A stretch of DNA of 64,000 nt, from the NCBI GenBank assembly GCA_025060135.1, contig JANXCY010000005.1:1-64000 (forward strand), in the 5' to 3' direction. The notes beneath the pieces are model-generated. The model was not told the origin of the DNA. It searched no databases and saw only the letters and a program-made list of their open reading frames with translations. Below, piece by piece: positions 16,527 to 26,424 of this stretch. Numbering within the stretch: the first letter of the stretch is position 1; the number at the start of each line of letters is the position of its first letter. The translations under genes were made by a program, and so were the position numbers. The DNA comes from Anaerolineae bacterium. GTDB lineage: Bacteria > Chloroflexota > Anaerolineae > B4-G1 > DUEL01.

Positions 16527-19040
16527 TCACAGCAGGTCCACCGGGTCCACATCCACCAGCCAGCCCTGGGGGATGGGGACCGACCGCAGGAAGGCCGATG
16601 GGTCGGGGTGGCGGAGGACGATTTGCCAGCGATAGGTCCCCCGCCGCCGGGCGAAGAAACAGGGGACGGGGCCGATAAGGTCGGTGGTGGGGAGACCGGC
16701 CTGGCGGAGCGCATCCCGCAGCCGTTCTCCCAGGTCCCGTGCCATCACCTCTGCCCGGCGCGCGTCGGTGTGGCGGTAGATCAGGCGGGCCAGCCGGACG
16801 TACGGGGGATACCCGGCCTCCCGCCGGAAATGGAGTTCCCGCTGCACAAATCCCAGATAGTCGTGATGCTCCACAGCGGTGATGGCATAGTGCTCGGGAT
16901 GGTAGGTCTGGAGAACCACCCGACCGCCCATCAGCCCCCGTCCGGCCCGTCCAGCCACCTGCTCCAGCAACTGGAAGGTCCGCTCAGCGGCGCGAAAATC
17001 GGGGAGATGCAGCGCCGTATCCGCTGAAATCACCCCCACAACGGTTACCAGTGGCAGGTCCAGCCCCTTGGCAATCATCTGGGTCCCCACCAGGATGTCC
17101 GCCTGACCATCGGAGAACATCTGGAGAATGTTCCAGTGGGCCTGGGCCGTGCGCGCCGTATCCTGATCCCAGCGCAGGACGCGCGCGGCAGGCCAGCGCT
17201 CCCGGACAGCTGCCTCCAGTCCGGCCGTTCCTAGCCCAAAGGGGCGGATGGCCGGAGAATCGCAGCGGGGACAGGGCTCGGCCCGGGGCTCCCGATGTCC
17301 GCAGTGGTGGCACAGCAATAGCGGCGTGGCGTATCCCGTCTCATGGAAGGTTAGAGGGACGTCGCAGCGGGGACAGCGGGCCACGTAACCGCAGGAGCGG
17401 CAGAAGACATGGGTCGCGGTCCCGCGTCGGTTCAGGAAGAGAATGACCTGTTCCCCGCGCGCCAGAGCCTCGTCCACGCTCCGCTGAAGCGCCTGGCTGA
17501 AAATGGAGCGATTCCCCGCCCGAAGTTCGGCCCGCATGTCCACCACCTGGACCGGAGGGAGGTCCAGGTAGCGGGCCTCGGAGGGGCCGTCCGCCAGAGT
17601 CTGATAGCGGGTTTGAGGGACACCGTAGATGGCCTGCAGGTCGGCCAGGCGCTGACGGTGGCCCAGGATGCGGTGTCCCAGAACCAGCAGGCGGAATTCT
17701 CCCCTTTGGGCTCGCAGATAGGATTCCAAACTGGGGGTCGCCGAGCCCAGGATGACCACCGCACCGGTCTGCCGGGCCAGTTCCAGTGCCGCCTCCCGTG
17801 CGTGGAAGGCCGGTCGGGAAGCCTGTTTGTACGAAGGGTCGTGTTCCTCGTCCACGATGATGAGGCCCAGCGGGTCCAGCGGGGCAAAGAGGGCGGAGCG
17901 GGGGCCGATGACCACATCCACCAGCCCGGCCCGGGCGCGCCGCCAGACGTCGTACCGTTCCCCCTCCCGCATCCGGCTGTGGAGGACGGTTACCCGGCCG
18001 GGGAATCGGGCGGCAAACCGGGCCACCGTCTGGGGGGTGAGGCTGATCTCGGGGACCAGGACGATCGCTTTGCGGCCCTGAGCCAGGATTTCCCCCACCG
18101 CGCGCAGGTAGAGTTCCGTTTTGCCGGAGCCGGTAACGCCATAAAGGAGGAAGATGGCCGATCGCCGATGGCTGATGGCCTGTTGCAGTTTCTCCCAGGC
18201 GGCCTGCTGGTCAGGGGTGAGGGGAAGCGGTTCGGTGGGAAGGAAGACGCGGCCTTCCAGCGGGTCCCGCCAGCGCTCCTCCAAGTCAAAGGCCACCAGC
18301 CCGCGCCGGCGCAACTGGTCCAGGTGCTGGCGGGTACATCCGGTCTGCGCGTAGACCCAACTCACGTCCACGGGCCCGCCTTCGGCGCGCAGGAAGTCCA
18401 GGACGACCCGGTAGACGGGGGCGCGCAGGCCCTTCAGAGCCTCTGTCGTATCCGTGCCCGGGAGCAGGCGGACAGTGGTAACCTGTAAGGGGCGGGCGCG
18501 GGGCGGGGCCAGGACGGGGGTGCGGGTGAGGATTCGGCGGCGGACCAGGCGGTCGGCGGCCGCGCGCCAGTCAGAGTGAGGAAAGACCCGGTCTATCTGG
18601 GCGCCGGTCAGCGGCCCGCGACGGCGCAGAAGATCCACCAGGTGTCGCTCCAGGGGGCTCAGGCGCACGTCCGGCGGCAGGTCCCCGGTCAGTTCCAGCC
18701 GGCTGTCGGTCAGGCCCACGACGCCTGGCGGGAGCATCATCAGGAGGCATTCGTGGAGAGGGGAAAGGGTCTGGTCGGCGATCCAGCGGGCCAGTTCGAT
18801 CTGGACCGGCAGGAAGACGGGCCGAGGGTCTACCAGCGCAGTGACCGGACGGGTCTCCTCCACCGCCGGGACTGGGGGCCGTTCCACGACGACCCCGTAG
18901 AGGGGACGGGGGCCGAAGGGGACCTGCACCAGCGAGCCGATTTCCACCCGTCCTTCCAGCGGTTCGGGGAGGTGGTAGTCAAAGGTCGGGGTAGGGCCCG
19001 GCCCGAGAGGGCTCAGGACAACGACACGGACGAATTCCAT
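16527..19040 (-). CDS. priA: Primosomal replication-restart helicase
   Basis: An 837-residue SF2 helicase that reloads the replisome at stalled forks. The N-terminal DNA-binding domain (about 1-100) carries YHLPEPLEG and VPFGPRPLYGVV. Helicase motifs follow: Walker A GVTGSGKTELYL at about 300, DEEHDPSYKQ, GSATPSLES. The eight-cysteine zinc module is visible as CRSCGYVARCPRC and CHHCGHREPRAEPCPRC. The C-terminal lobe includes GTQMIAKGLD and VAGRAGR. Its length is typical to slightly long for the family. It stands ten bases downstream of the C69 peptidase gene, suggesting cotranscription without functional linkage. Confidence 0.97.
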   Translation of the reverse strand: MEFVRVVVLSPLGPGPTPTFDYHLPEPLEGRVEIGSLVQVPFGPRPLYGVVVERPPVPAVEETRPVTALVDPRPVFLPVQIELARWIADQTLSPLHECLLMMLPPGVVGLTDSRLELTGDLPPDVRLSPLERHLVDLLRRRGPLTGAQIDRVFPHSDWRAAADRLVRRRILTRTPVLAPPRARPLQVTTVRLLPGTDTTEALKGLRAPVYRVVLDFLRAEGGPVDVSWVYAQTGCTRQHLDQLRRRGLVAFDLEERWRDPLEGRVFLPTEPLPLTPDQQAAWEKLQQAISHRRSAIFLLYGVTGSGKTELYLRAVGEILAQGRKAIVLVPEISLTPQTVARFAARFPGRVTVLHSRMREGERYDVWRRARAGLVDVVIGPRSALFAPLDPLGLIIVDEEHDPSYKQASRPAFHAREAALELARQTGAVVILGSATPSLESYLRAQRGEFRLLVLGHRILGHRQRLADLQAIYGVPQTRYQTLADGPSEARYLDLPPVQVVDMRAELRAGNRSIFSQALQRSVDEALARGEQVILFLNRRGTATHVFCRSCGYVARCPRCDVPLTFHETGYATPLLLCHHCGHREPRAEPCPRCDSPAIRPFGLGTAGLEAAVRERWPAARVLRWDQDTARTAQAHWNILQMFSDGQADILVGTQMIAKGLDLPLVTVVGVISADTALHLPDFRAAERTFQLLEQVAGRAGRGLMGGRVVLQTYHPEHYAITAVEHHDYLGFVQRELHFRREAGYPPYVRLARLIYRHTDARRAEVMARDLGERLRDALRQAGLPTTDLIGPVPCFFARRRGTYRWQIVLRHPDPSAFLRSVPIPQGWLVDVDPVDLL

Positions 19041-19050
19041 AAGGGAGCCA

Positions 19051-20424
19051 TCAGAGGGGAAAATCGGCCTCCCGGTTCCACCGGTTCCACGCCAGGGAGA
19101 ATAGGAAGGGTGGGCGCTGGCGGACCGGTGTGGCGGCGACTTTCTCTATCCAGCGTTCTGTAGCCGATGCAGCCCGCTCAAAGCAGGAAGCGGTAAAGGC
19201 CCGAAGAGGTTCCGCGCGCTCGCCGGGGTTTGCCTGCCGGTATCGGGCACCCATCTCCGCTGCCTCTTCCAGGAACGTTGTCTCCAGAGCATCCCGTTCC
19301 TCCCGGTAGACGGGTAGCCGTGTAGCATAATCGCGGATGACCTGGCGATGGAGGCGTTCGTGGTTCCACCATAGAGTGCCCGGGTCGTATGTGCCCGTCG
19401 GCTCCCGCTCCAGACCGGGCATGGATGGGAGTCCTGCTCCGCCCAGGAAGATCGGTTTGAAGAGACCGGTGCACGGAGCCGAGGTGCCGGTTACCCAGAC
19501 GATGGGCATGCCAGGGATGAGGTGGGCGACCATCGCGCCAACGGACTGGCTGGGGCGGGTCGGGCCCCATCCGGCGTGGACGCAGAGGGTTTCCATCTGC
19601 CAGCCCCGGCCGGGGTTCCAGTGGGGGTCCGATTCCGCTTCCGGGCCGTGGTCTCGCAGGGCGGCCATCATCGTCTGCACGGTAATCCGGCCCTTCTGGC
19701 TCTCCAGGAGTTCCGTGGAGCGGCGATGACGGACCCGGCAGCCATCCAGCCGGGTGTAGAGGAAATCGGAGTAGCAGCGGGCGAAGTGAAAGTCCTCCCG
19801 GGAGCGGCACCATCCTCGTTTCCGCGCGTACTCCACCAGGTCCGGGGAGGCTTCGTCCCATTCTGTGCCGATGGTCAGGCCGTTGGAGATGGCGCGCACG
19901 TCCCGCACCCATTCGGCGGCCCATCGCTTTCCGACGGTCTCCAGTACCCAGGCCTCCTGGGGGTCGGCAATGATGTAGGAATTGTGGTAATAGGTCTTAT
20001 GACGGAAGCCGCAGTTGCCGCCCTGTCCGTAGGTTTCCAGCAACTGGATGATGGTCTCCAGGGCCCGGCGGGCCGTATCGGCCCGTTCCAGCGCCAGACG
20101 GATGAAGTCCATCCCAATCAAGCCGGGGGCCCTGTGGTAAGGCTCCCGGGTGAAGACGGCCTCGTTGCCAATCGCCACTCCGTGTTCGTTCACTCCCATC
20201 TCACAGCCCCAGATCCAGAAGGGCTTGCAGAGCAGGACTTCATACGTTTCCGCTACCTGGGGGAGTTCTATGTAGGTGCACTTTACCCGGCTGCCCGGCT
20301 GGTGGCGGGTGCGGGGGAGGTGGACCAGGACATGGGCCTCGTTGGGCTCCCGGTCGCTGTTTTTGGCCAGGATGACGGTGCCGTCGGCGGTCGCGCAGCC
20401 TGTGGCTACCAGGGTATCGCACAT
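19051..20424 (-). CDS. C69 family (secernin-like) peptidase
   Basis: A 457-residue Ntn-hydrolase-fold dipeptidase relative. The sequence begins MCDTLVATGCATADGTVILAKNSDRE: removal of Met exposes Cys2 as the expected N-terminal nucleophile, and the NSDRE loop is characteristic of C69/secernins. Further family landmarks are GVNEHGVAIGNEAVF and SNGLTIG. There is no signal peptide, so it is cytoplasmic. The ATG has AGGAGG upstream. It follows the RlmD-type gene by 43 bases on the same strand. Substrate unknown; a dipeptidase or amidohydrolase role is inferred from the family. Confidence 0.88.
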   Translation of the reverse strand: MCDTLVATGCATADGTVILAKNSDREPNEAHVLVHLPRTRHQPGSRVKCTYIELPQVAETYEVLLCKPFWIWGCEMGVNEHGVAIGNEAVFTREPYHRAPGLIGMDFIRLALERADTARRALETIIQLLETYGQGGNCGFRHKTYYHNSYIIADPQEAWVLETVGKRWAAEWVRDVRAISNGLTIGTEWDEASPDLVEYARKRGWCRSREDFHFARCYSDFLYTRLDGCRVRHRRSTELLESQKGRITVQTMMAALRDHGPEAESDPHWNPGRGWQMETLCVHAGWGPTRPSQSVGAMVAHLIPGMPIVWVTGTSAPCTGLFKPIFLGGAGLPSMPGLEREPTGTYDPGTLWWNHERLHRQVIRDYATRLPVYREERDALETTFLEEAAEMGARYRQANPGERAEPLRAFTASCFERAASATERWIEKVAATPVRQRPPFLFSLAWNRWNREADFPL

Positions 20425-20467
20425 GGATGCCTCCTGGTCTCTCTACGAATGGATTGCGACGGCGCGG

Positions 20468-21691
20468 TTATATCCTCCAGAGGCTGACCGTCTCTACGTG
20501 ATAGGTCTGCGGGAACATATCCACCGGCTGGACTTTCTCCAGGTGGTATCCAGAGGCCCGGAGGCGGCGGGCATCCCGGGCCAGGGTGGCCGGGTCGCAG
20601 GAGACGTAGACCAGGCGCGCTGGACGGGCCGCGATCAGCCTCTCCAGCGCCTCCGGGGAGAGGCCCGTCCGGGGTGGGTCCACCACCGCCGCGTCCAGCG
20701 CTCCGGCGCGGTCGGCCAGCACCGCCTCCACTGGCCCCTCCACCACTTCCACATTCTCCCGATCGGCGGTATTTTCCAATAAGTCGTCCACGGCCGCAGG
20801 GTTCACTTCCACTGCAATGACCAGTCCGGCCCGTTCCGCCAGAGGAAGGGTGAAAAGTCCCACACCGCAGTAGCCGTCCAGGACCACTTCATGGCCCGCC
20901 GGGGCCAGATAGTCCAGGACCAGCGAGACCAGCCGCTCCGCTTGGGCGGTGTTGGCCTGGAAGAAAGACGGGGCGGAAACCCGGTAGGTATGCCCGGCGA
21001 CCCGTTCGGTGATGTACGTCTGACCGATCAAGGGGACAGGGACTCCGTCCGAAGTGAGGAGGACGCAGGAGAGGGGGAGGTCTATTTCCAGTTCTGGGGG
21101 CTCGTCCTCTGCCGTCTCCAGGATGAGCATACGGTCGCCGGTGGCGACACCGGCCCGCAGAGTGAGCGCGGTCAGGTCCGGCAGTTCCAGGTCCAGCGCG
21201 TCGTAGAGTTCGGAAAGATACGGGTGCAGGATCAGGCATTCGCCTATGGGGACCACCTCGCGCCGGTCCTCCAGGCAGAAGCCCAGACCGCCAGAGGGGG
21301 CGGGGTGGAAGCGGGCCTGGTTGCGGTAGGCCCAGCCGGTGGGATCGGGGAGGGTAGGGAGAACGGGCGGGTCGGAGAGACCGCCGATGCGGGCCAGTTG
21401 CTCCATCACCACCTGAGCTTTGAGGCGGAGTTGGGCCTCGTAGGTGGCGTGTTGCAGATGACAGCCGCCGCAGCCCTCGGGGCCGAAGTACGGGCATGGC
21501 GGCCCGACCCGCTCCGGGGAGGGCTCCAGAATCTCCACCAGCCGCGCTCGAGCATAACGAGAATGGTCCTCCATAATCTCGGCGCGCACCGTCTCGCCAG
21601 GGAGCGCATAGGGAACAAAAATGACCTTGCCCTCATATCGGCCAAACGCCGCGCCGCCATGGGCGATCCCAGTCAGGTGAAGAGTGATCAT
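20468..21691 (-). CDS. RlmD/TrmA-type RNA uracil-5-methyltransferase
   Basis: A 407-residue SAM-dependent enzyme methylating C5 of uridine in rRNA or tRNA. The N-terminal TRAM domain (about 1-58, with HGGAAFGRYEGKVIFVPYALPGE) is followed by the four-Cys iron-sulfur site: CPYFGPEGCGGCHLQH and the later EC in GECLILHP. The catalytic domain has the SAM motif LDGYCGVGLFTLPLA, then DPPRTG, and the nucleophile Cys in YVSCDPATLARD with the base Glu region near the end (YHVETVSLW). This paralogue group includes RlmC, RlmD and RlmCD; which uridine is modified cannot be told. Confidence 0.93.
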   Translation of the reverse strand: MITLHLTGIAHGGAAFGRYEGKVIFVPYALPGETVRAEIMEDHSRYARARLVEILEPSPERVGPPCPYFGPEGCGGCHLQHATYEAQLRLKAQVVMEQLARIGGLSDPPVLPTLPDPTGWAYRNQARFHPAPSGGLGFCLEDRREVVPIGECLILHPYLSELYDALDLELPDLTALTLRAGVATGDRMLILETAEDEPPELEIDLPLSCVLLTSDGVPVPLIGQTYITERVAGHTYRVSAPSFFQANTAQAERLVSLVLDYLAPAGHEVVLDGYCGVGLFTLPLAERAGLVIAVEVNPAAVDDLLENTADRENVEVVEGPVEAVLADRAGALDAAVVDPPRTGLSPEALERLIAARPARLVYVSCDPATLARDARRLRASGYHLEKVQPVDMFPQTYHVETVSLWRI

Positions 21692-22087
21692 TCTGCCCGA
21701 TTCACCCCAAACGGCCGATGGGCTGGATGAGCCAACCAGCCGTATAGTCCGGTGTCAAATTTATCGCTGATCCAGCAAGATGAGGTCTGTTACATGGAGG
21801 GCTATGAACCTCACCGTTAGCGGAGAGAAAACCAAGAACAAACCCAAAGCCCGCAGCGAGCGCACTACTCTCTGGAGCAGTCGCCGGTTGGAAGAGGAGG
21901 GATGGTTCAAAAGGCGAGACCGGCAAAATCGTTCGGGGGCGGGATGTTCATCGTCTCACCCAGCGGCTGGAAAGGGCCGCGTACCGGGCCATCGCCACGG
22001 CTGAACGAGCCCGCCGGGCCGACCAGGAGGACCGGAGTCGGATTCGTCAGCGGGGTCGTTCCATGAAAGTGCAGGTTCCGTTAACGT
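21692..22087. other. Gene-poor stretch upstream of rnpB 3' end
   Basis: No convincing gene in about 400 bases. One rightward frame from about 21900 encodes an Arg/Ala-rich helical stretch (around VHRLTQRLERAAYRAIA), but it has no clear start and runs into rnpB, so I do not call it. Confidence 0.45.
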
Positions 22088-22499
22088 GCTCCAGGCCGGC
22101 CGATAAGCCGGGTTCTGTCGGGGGCGGTCATCTCTCTGGGACGGCGGTTGCCCACCGCCTCAAGCGGCCTACCCGGGGCTCGGACGGGACGGGCCGCCCC
22201 GTGTAGAGGGAGGGCCGCCCTCCCCCTACGTCGCCCCTGCTTGGCCTTGCTCCCGGTGGGGGTTGCCTGGCCGCCCGGGTCACCCCGGACGCCGGTGGTC
22301 TCTTACACCACCTTTTCACCCTTACCAGCCAGGGGACAAACCGCTATAAACTGTTTTCCCCACCGCTGGCGGTCTGTTTCTGTGGCCCTGTCCGTCGGGT
22401 TACCCCGCCTGGGTGTTACCCAGCACCGTGCCCTGTGGAGCCCGGACTTTCCTCACCCCGCGTCTGGCGCGGAGCGCGACCGCCTGGCCGACCTGGAGC
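22088..22499 (-). ncRNA. rnpB: RNase P RNA, bacterial type A-like
   Basis: The catalytic RNA of RNase P, about 412 nt, matures tRNA 5' ends. On the minus strand a perfect or wobble 14-bp P1 helix forms between GCTCCAGGTCGGCC at the 5' end (from 22499) and GGCCGGCCTGGAGC at the 3' end. The universal core is present: GAGGAAAGTCCGGGCTCC near the 5' end and CGACAGAACCCGGCTTATC near the 3' end, plus the intervening GGGTAA-type P11/P12 region. A strong promoter lies immediately upstream. Confidence 0.96.
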
Positions 22500-22505
22500 A
22501 ATGTC

Positions 22506-22534
22506 ATCTTAACACACCCGCTGGCCTCTGTCAA
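22506..22534 (-). promoter_or_regulatory. rnpB promoter
   Basis: The minus strand reads TTGACA (22534-22529), a 17-base spacer, then TAAGAT (22511-22506). It ends seven bases before the RNA 5' end, so transcription starts at or next to the mature end. Confidence 0.88.
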
Positions 22535-22588
22535 GCCTTTTTTCGGAGGGCCAGCGCCAGCATCCTTGAGACCAAACCGCGCCAACTC

Positions 22589-22616
22589 TTGACATTTTCA
22601 GGTTCGCGATTATAAT
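22589..22616 (+). promoter_or_regulatory. tRNA-Gly promoter
   Basis: TTGACA (22589-22594), a 16-base spacer and a perfect TATAAT (22611-22616) stand ten bases before the tRNA, diverging from the rnpB promoter. Confidence 0.88.
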
Positions 22617-22626
22617 CAAAGTCAAA

Positions 22627-22698
22627 GCGGGTGTAGTTCAGCGGTAGAACGTCAGCTTCCCAAGCTGAATGCCACGGGTTCGAATCCCGTCACCCGCT
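22627..22698 (+). tRNA. tRNA-Gly (anticodon CCC)
   Basis: Acceptor GCGGGTG (22627-22633) pairs with CACCCGC (22691-22697). The anticodon stem TCAGC/GCTGA encloses TTCCCAA, giving anticodon CCC. The T arm is ACGGG-TTCGAAT-CCCGT. The discriminator is T and CCA is not encoded. Confidence 0.95.
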
Positions 22699-22706
22699 CC
22701 GGAAAA

Positions 22707-22736
22707 AGCCCGGTGTTGCCCGCCGGGCTGTTTTAT
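22707..22736 (+). terminator. Terminator after tRNA-Gly
   Basis: AGCCCGG and CCGGGCT form a seven-base stem with a GC-rich loop, followed by GTTTTATT. It directly precedes the Shine-Dalgarno region of the membrane protein gene, so read-through could feed that gene. Confidence 0.65.
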
Positions 22737-22766
22737 TCCCTCTCTGCTGTCCTGAGGAGGTGTCGG

Positions 22767-23621
22767 ATGAGGAACAGGTCCCCGTTTCGGTTCCCCCTCT
22801 ACGGCTGGCTGGGTGCGCTGATCGTGGTGGGCGCAGAGATCGGCCTGATCCTCCACCAACCCTTCATCTCCCGCTGGTTTACCCCCATCGTCTGGACCGG
22901 CTACATTCTTTTGGCCGACGGCCTGGCCTTCTGCCTGCGAGGCCATTCACTGATCCGCAACCGGCCCCGAGAAGCGTTGATGATGCCCTGGCTTTCCATT
23001 GGCTGCTGGCTCATCTTTGAAATGTACAACGGAAGCCTGAAGAACTGGTACTACGTCGGCGTCCCGGAAGAGGCCTGGATGCGCAACCTGGCCTACCTCT
23101 GGTCCTTCGCCACCATCTTCCCGGCCATCTTTGAGACGGCCGATGTTCTGGAAGGACTGGGCCTCTTCCGGAGAACCCGCGTCGCGCCCCGACCGATGAC
23201 CGCTTTCGGGTCAGCCCTCTCCTTCCTGCTGGGGATCGCTTTTCTGACCATTCCGCCCATTCTCCCGGAGACGGCCCGCCCCTTTACTTTCGCCTTCGTC
23301 TGGATCGGCTTCATCCTCTTCCTGGAACCGGTCAACCGGGCCCTGGGGGCCCCTTCCTGCTACCGGGCATGGGAAGAGGGGAACCCCCGTCCGGCGCTCC
23401 TCCTGCTGACCGCTGGAGGTATCTGTGGGTTGCTCTGGGAGTTCTGGAACTTCTGGGCCACGGCGGGATGGCGTTATACCATTCCCTGGCCGCTGGATTT
23501 CGGGGTCTACTGCTTCCGCATGCCTATCCTGGGAATGCTGGGCTTCCCACCTTTCGCAATGGAGTGCTACGCGATGTACCACTTCGTCCGGCGGCTGCTG
23601 GGCGGGGAGCAGTTCTGGTAG
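22767..23621 (+). CDS. Unrecognised multi-pass membrane protein
   Basis: A 284-residue protein with about seven to eight hydrophobic helices. The start at 22767 has GAGGAGG seven bases upstream. Notable conserved-looking stretches are WTGYILLADGLAFCLRG, EMYNGSLKNWYYVGVP and LLWEFWNFWATAGWRYTIPW; the Trp/Tyr-rich loops and the Glu/Asn pairs in membrane helices hint at an enzyme or cofactor-binding site rather than a simple channel. I do not recognise the family. It converges with the trp operon, and the nearest upstream gene is tRNA-Gly. Confidence 0.75.
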   Translation: MRNRSPFRFPLYGWLGALIVVGAEIGLILHQPFISRWFTPIVWTGYILLADGLAFCLRGHSLIRNRPREALMMPWLSIGCWLIFEMYNGSLKNWYYVGVPEEAWMRNLAYLWSFATIFPAIFETADVLEGLGLFRRTRVAPRPMTAFGSALSFLLGIAFLTIPPILPETARPFTFAFVWIGFILFLEPVNRALGAPSCYRAWEEGNPRPALLLLTAGGICGLLWEFWNFWATAGWRYTIPWPLDFGVYCFRMPILGMLGFPPFAMECYAMYHFVRRLLGGEQFW

Positions 23622-23718
23622 ATAGACGCGGGTCATGCCCCCGGTGCGCATTGGCTCCACTCTTTCCAGTCAACGCTCCGGCGTGGCAGACCGGGGATGA
23701 CCGAGGCCCGCACCGCTG

Positions 23719-24558
23719 TCAGGAGCCCTCCGTGTTCATCCCTGGGTTCCTAGGTCCCCGTCCGGTGCAGTTCAACGCGCTCCGCAGGTCGGCCACAAAG
23801 GCCGAGGCCCCCGCGATGCCCCCCTGCTCCACCACCTGGATCAGCGCGCTGCCCACGATGACTCCGTCGGCCAGAGCGCCCACGGCGCGGGCCTGCTCTC
23901 TGCTGGCAATCCCGAATCCCACTGCCAACGGTTTCTCCGTTACGGCCCGAACCCGTTGGATGAAGGCCTCCAGGTCGGGCGGAAGATGCTCCCGGGCCCC
24001 TGTGGTTCCCGTTACCGAGACCAGATAGATAAATCCCGCACTCCGTTCGGCCACCAGACGAATCCGCTTCGGCGTGCTGGTTGGAGCCAGCAGATAGACC
24101 AGCGCCAGACCATGGGAGCGACAGCCGGATTCCAGGGCGGCCCCCTCTTCGGGAGGGAGGTCGGGGACGATGAGCCCATCGGCTCCGACCTCCTGTGCGG
24201 CGCGGCAGAACGCGGCTTCCCCGTAGGCCAGGATGGGGTTGTAGTAACTCATCAGCACCAAGGGGACGCTGACCCCCTCCTGCCGGAGCGCGGCCACCAT
24301 CTCCAAGCACCGGGCAACGGTCATCCCCTGCTGGAGCGCCCGATGGGTGGCTCGCTGGATGGTGGGCCCATCTGCCAGGGGATCGGAAAAGGGGATGCCC
24401 AATTCCAGCATATCGGCCCCGGCTCCGATCACTGCCCGGATCAGCGGGACCGTCATCTCCGGTGAGGGGTAGCCCAGGGTGAGGTAGGGCATCAGAGCAG
24501 CCCGGCCCTGTCCCCGCGTCGTGGCGAAAACCCCTGCGATCCGATCCACGCCCGTCAT
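23719..24558 (-). CDS. trpA: Tryptophan synthase alpha subunit
   Basis: A 279-residue TIM-barrel subunit cleaving indole-3-glycerol phosphate to indole and glyceraldehyde-3-phosphate. Visible landmarks are the catalytic Glu in [16 protein letters not shown], the second catalytic Asp region in [11 protein letters not shown], and the phosphate-binding GFGIAS and VIVGSALIQ loops. Its ATG overlaps the trpB stop by four bases (ATGA), coupling translation of the two partner subunits. It is the last gene of the trp operon. Confidence 0.97.
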   Translation of the reverse strand: MTGVDRIAGVFATTRGQGRAALMPYLTLGYPSPEMTVPLIRAVIGAGADMLELGIPFSDPLADGPTIQRATHRALQQGMTVARCLEMVAALRQEGVSVPLVLMSYYNPILAYGEAAFCRAAQEVGADGLIVPDLPPEEGAALESGCRSHGLALVYLLAPTSTPKRIRLVAERSAGFIYLVSVTGTTGAREHLPPDLEAFIQRVRAVTEKPLAVGFGIASREQARAVGALADGVIVGSALIQVVEQGGIAGASAFVADLRSALNCTGRGPRNPGMNTEGS

Positions 24559-25775
24559 CGGCCCCCTCCCTTTGCCCGCAACACCGTCTCCAGGTCCTTG
24601 TCGCCCCGACCGGAAAGATTGACCAGGAGAATCTGATCCTGGTTCATCTCCCGGGCCCGTCGGACCGCCTCGGCAATGGCATGGGCGGATTCCAGAGCCG
24701 GGATGATCCCTTCCAGCCGACAGAGCAGGTCAAACGCTGCCAGTGCCTCCTCGTCGCGGGCAACAGTGTAGGTAACCCGGCCCATCTGGCGCAGATAACT
24801 GTGCTCCGGCCCGACGGCGGGGTAATCCAGACCAGCGGAGATGGAGTGAGTGGTGAGAATCTGCCCGTCCTCGTCCTGAAGGACGTAGGTCCGGGTGCCG
24901 TGCAGAACACCGACTCGCCCCCGTCGGGGGTCGTTGAAGCGCGCGGCATGCATCCCGCTCTCCAGTCCCAGCCCGCCTGCTTCCACCCCTACCATCGCAA
25001 CGGGGTCGTCCAGAAAGGCGTAGAAAAGGCCCATCGCGTTGGAGCCACCCCCCACGCACGCGATCAACCCATCAGGCAGACGGCCTTCGGCTTCCAGAAT
25101 CTGAGCCCGGGCCTCCTCACCGATGATGCTCTGAAAATCCCGGATCATCATCGGATACGGATGGGGGCCCAGAACCGAGCCCAGCAGATAGTGAGTGGTT
25201 CGGACGTGGGTTACCCAATCCCGGATAGCCTCGTTAATGGCGTCTTTGAGAGTGCAACTGCCAGCATCTACCCCCCGGACCTCCGCGCCCAGAAGGCGCA
25301 TCCGCTCCACGTTGGGAGCCTGACGGCGCATATCCTCCGTGCCCATGTAGACGACACACTCCATGCCCAACAGCGCGGCGACCGTCGCGGTGGCGACGCC
25401 GTGTTGCCCGGCGCCGGTTTCCGCGACCAGCCGCCGCTTCCCCATCCGGCGGGCCAGCAGGGCCTGTCCCAGCGTGTTGTTGATTTTGTGGGCGCCGGTG
25501 TGGGCCAGGTCCTCCCGTTTCAGATAGATACGGGCTCCGCCACAGTATTCGGTCAGGCGGCGAGCGAAATACAGGGGCGTCGGGCGACCCACATAGGTCC
25601 GCAGGAGCGCCTGGAACTCCGCCTGGAATTCCGGGTCGGCGCGCGCTGCCTGATAGGCCGCTTCCAGTTCTTCCAACGCAGGCATCAGCGTCTCCGGGAC
25701 GAAAGCGCCTCCATAAGGGCCGAAGTAGCCCCGTTCATCGGGCAGCGTCTGGCGGGAAAGGCTACGGAAGTTCAT
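24555..25775 (-). CDS. trpB: Tryptophan synthase beta subunit
   Basis: A 406-residue PLP enzyme joining indole to serine. The start [14 protein letters not shown] at 25775 is chosen because AGGGG lies six bases upstream; an alternative ATG two codons earlier is possible. The family signature is intact: [14 protein letters not shown], the PLP Lys in [31 protein letters not shown], and the PLP phosphate loop [10 protein letters not shown]. It is the short TrpB1 type that pairs with TrpA. It overlaps the trpF 3' end by 14 bases. Confidence 0.97.
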   Translation of the reverse strand: MNFRSLSRQTLPDERGYFGPYGGAFVPETLMPALEELEAAYQAARADPEFQAEFQALLRTYVGRPTPLYFARRLTEYCGGARIYLKREDLAHTGAHKINNTLGQALLARRMGKRRLVAETGAGQHGVATATVAALLGMECVVYMGTEDMRRQAPNVERMRLLGAEVRGVDAGSCTLKDAINEAIRDWVTHVRTTHYLLGSVLGPHPYPMMIRDFQSIIGEEARAQILEAEGRLPDGLIACVGGGSNAMGLFYAFLDDPVAMVGVEAGGLGLESGMHAARFNDPRRGRVGVLHGTRTYVLQDEDGQILTTHSISAGLDYPAVGPEHSYLRQMGRVTYTVARDEEALAAFDLLCRLEGIIPALESAHAIAEAVRRAREMNQDQILLVNLSGRGDKDLETVLRAKGGGR

Positions 25776-26424
25776 CGGCATCCCCTCCCTCGTCCAGGAA
25801 TTTCGCGCTCTGGATGAACCGCCGGACTCGCTCCGGGTCTTTGCGGCCTGGCCGAGCCTCCACCCCGCTGGCGACATCCACTCCCCACGGGCGGACCGCG
25901 CGAACGGCCTCCGCGACGTTCTCCGGCGTCAGACCCCCTGCCAGCAGCAAGGGGCCATATTCCCGGGCCCGCGCGGCCAGAGCCCAGTCGCACGTCTGAC
26001 CTGTGCCTCCAGGCCGATCCGGAGCATACGCATCCACCAGATAGACGGTCGGACGGTAACGGCGCATCGTCTCCAGGACCCGGGCATTCCGGAGCCGGAA
26101 CCCCTTGATGACCGGAATTCCCTCCTCCATCAATACGGATACGTCGGCGGGGGATTCGTCTCCGTGGAGTTGGACCATATCCAGACCGCATCGGACCACC
26201 ATCTGCCGGACCGTCTCCAGCGATTCGTTTACGAAGACCCCGACGCAGCGGATGGAGGGAACCTCACGCCGGATTGCGCGGATCATCGCGGCGGCCTGGT
26301 CTGGAGGCACAAAACGGGGGCTGGCGGAATAAAACAGAAAGCCCAGCATATCGGCCCCTGCCTGGGCAGCCACCCGCGCGTCGTCCAGAGCAGTGATGCC
26401 GCAAATCTTAACGTGCACGGTCAT
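25762..26424 (-). CDS. trpF: Phosphoribosylanthranilate isomerase
   Basis: A 220-residue TIM barrel. The N-terminal KICGIT motif carries the catalytic Cys, [12 protein letters not shown] and VDAYAP with the catalytic Asp follow, and [11 protein letters not shown] and [21 protein letters not shown] complete the phosphate site. Its ATG overlaps the trpC stop (ATGA). It converts PRA to the CdRP substrate used by TrpC. Confidence 0.96.
   Translation of the reverse strand: MTVHVKICGITALDDARVAAQAGADMLGFLFYSASPRFVPPDQAAAMIRAIRREVPSIRCVGVFVNESLETVRQMVVRCGLDMVQLHGDESPADVSVLMEEGIPVIKGFRLRNARVLETMRRYRPTVYLVDAYAPDRPGGTGQTCDWALAARAREYGPLLLAGGLTPENVAEAVRAVRPWGVDVASGVEARPGRKDPERVRRFIQSAKFLDEGGDADELP

Noticed and set aside
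21900-22087. Arg/Ala-rich rightward frame ending in rnpB
   Set aside because: No start codon with a site, no family, and it runs into a structural RNA gene on the other strand.
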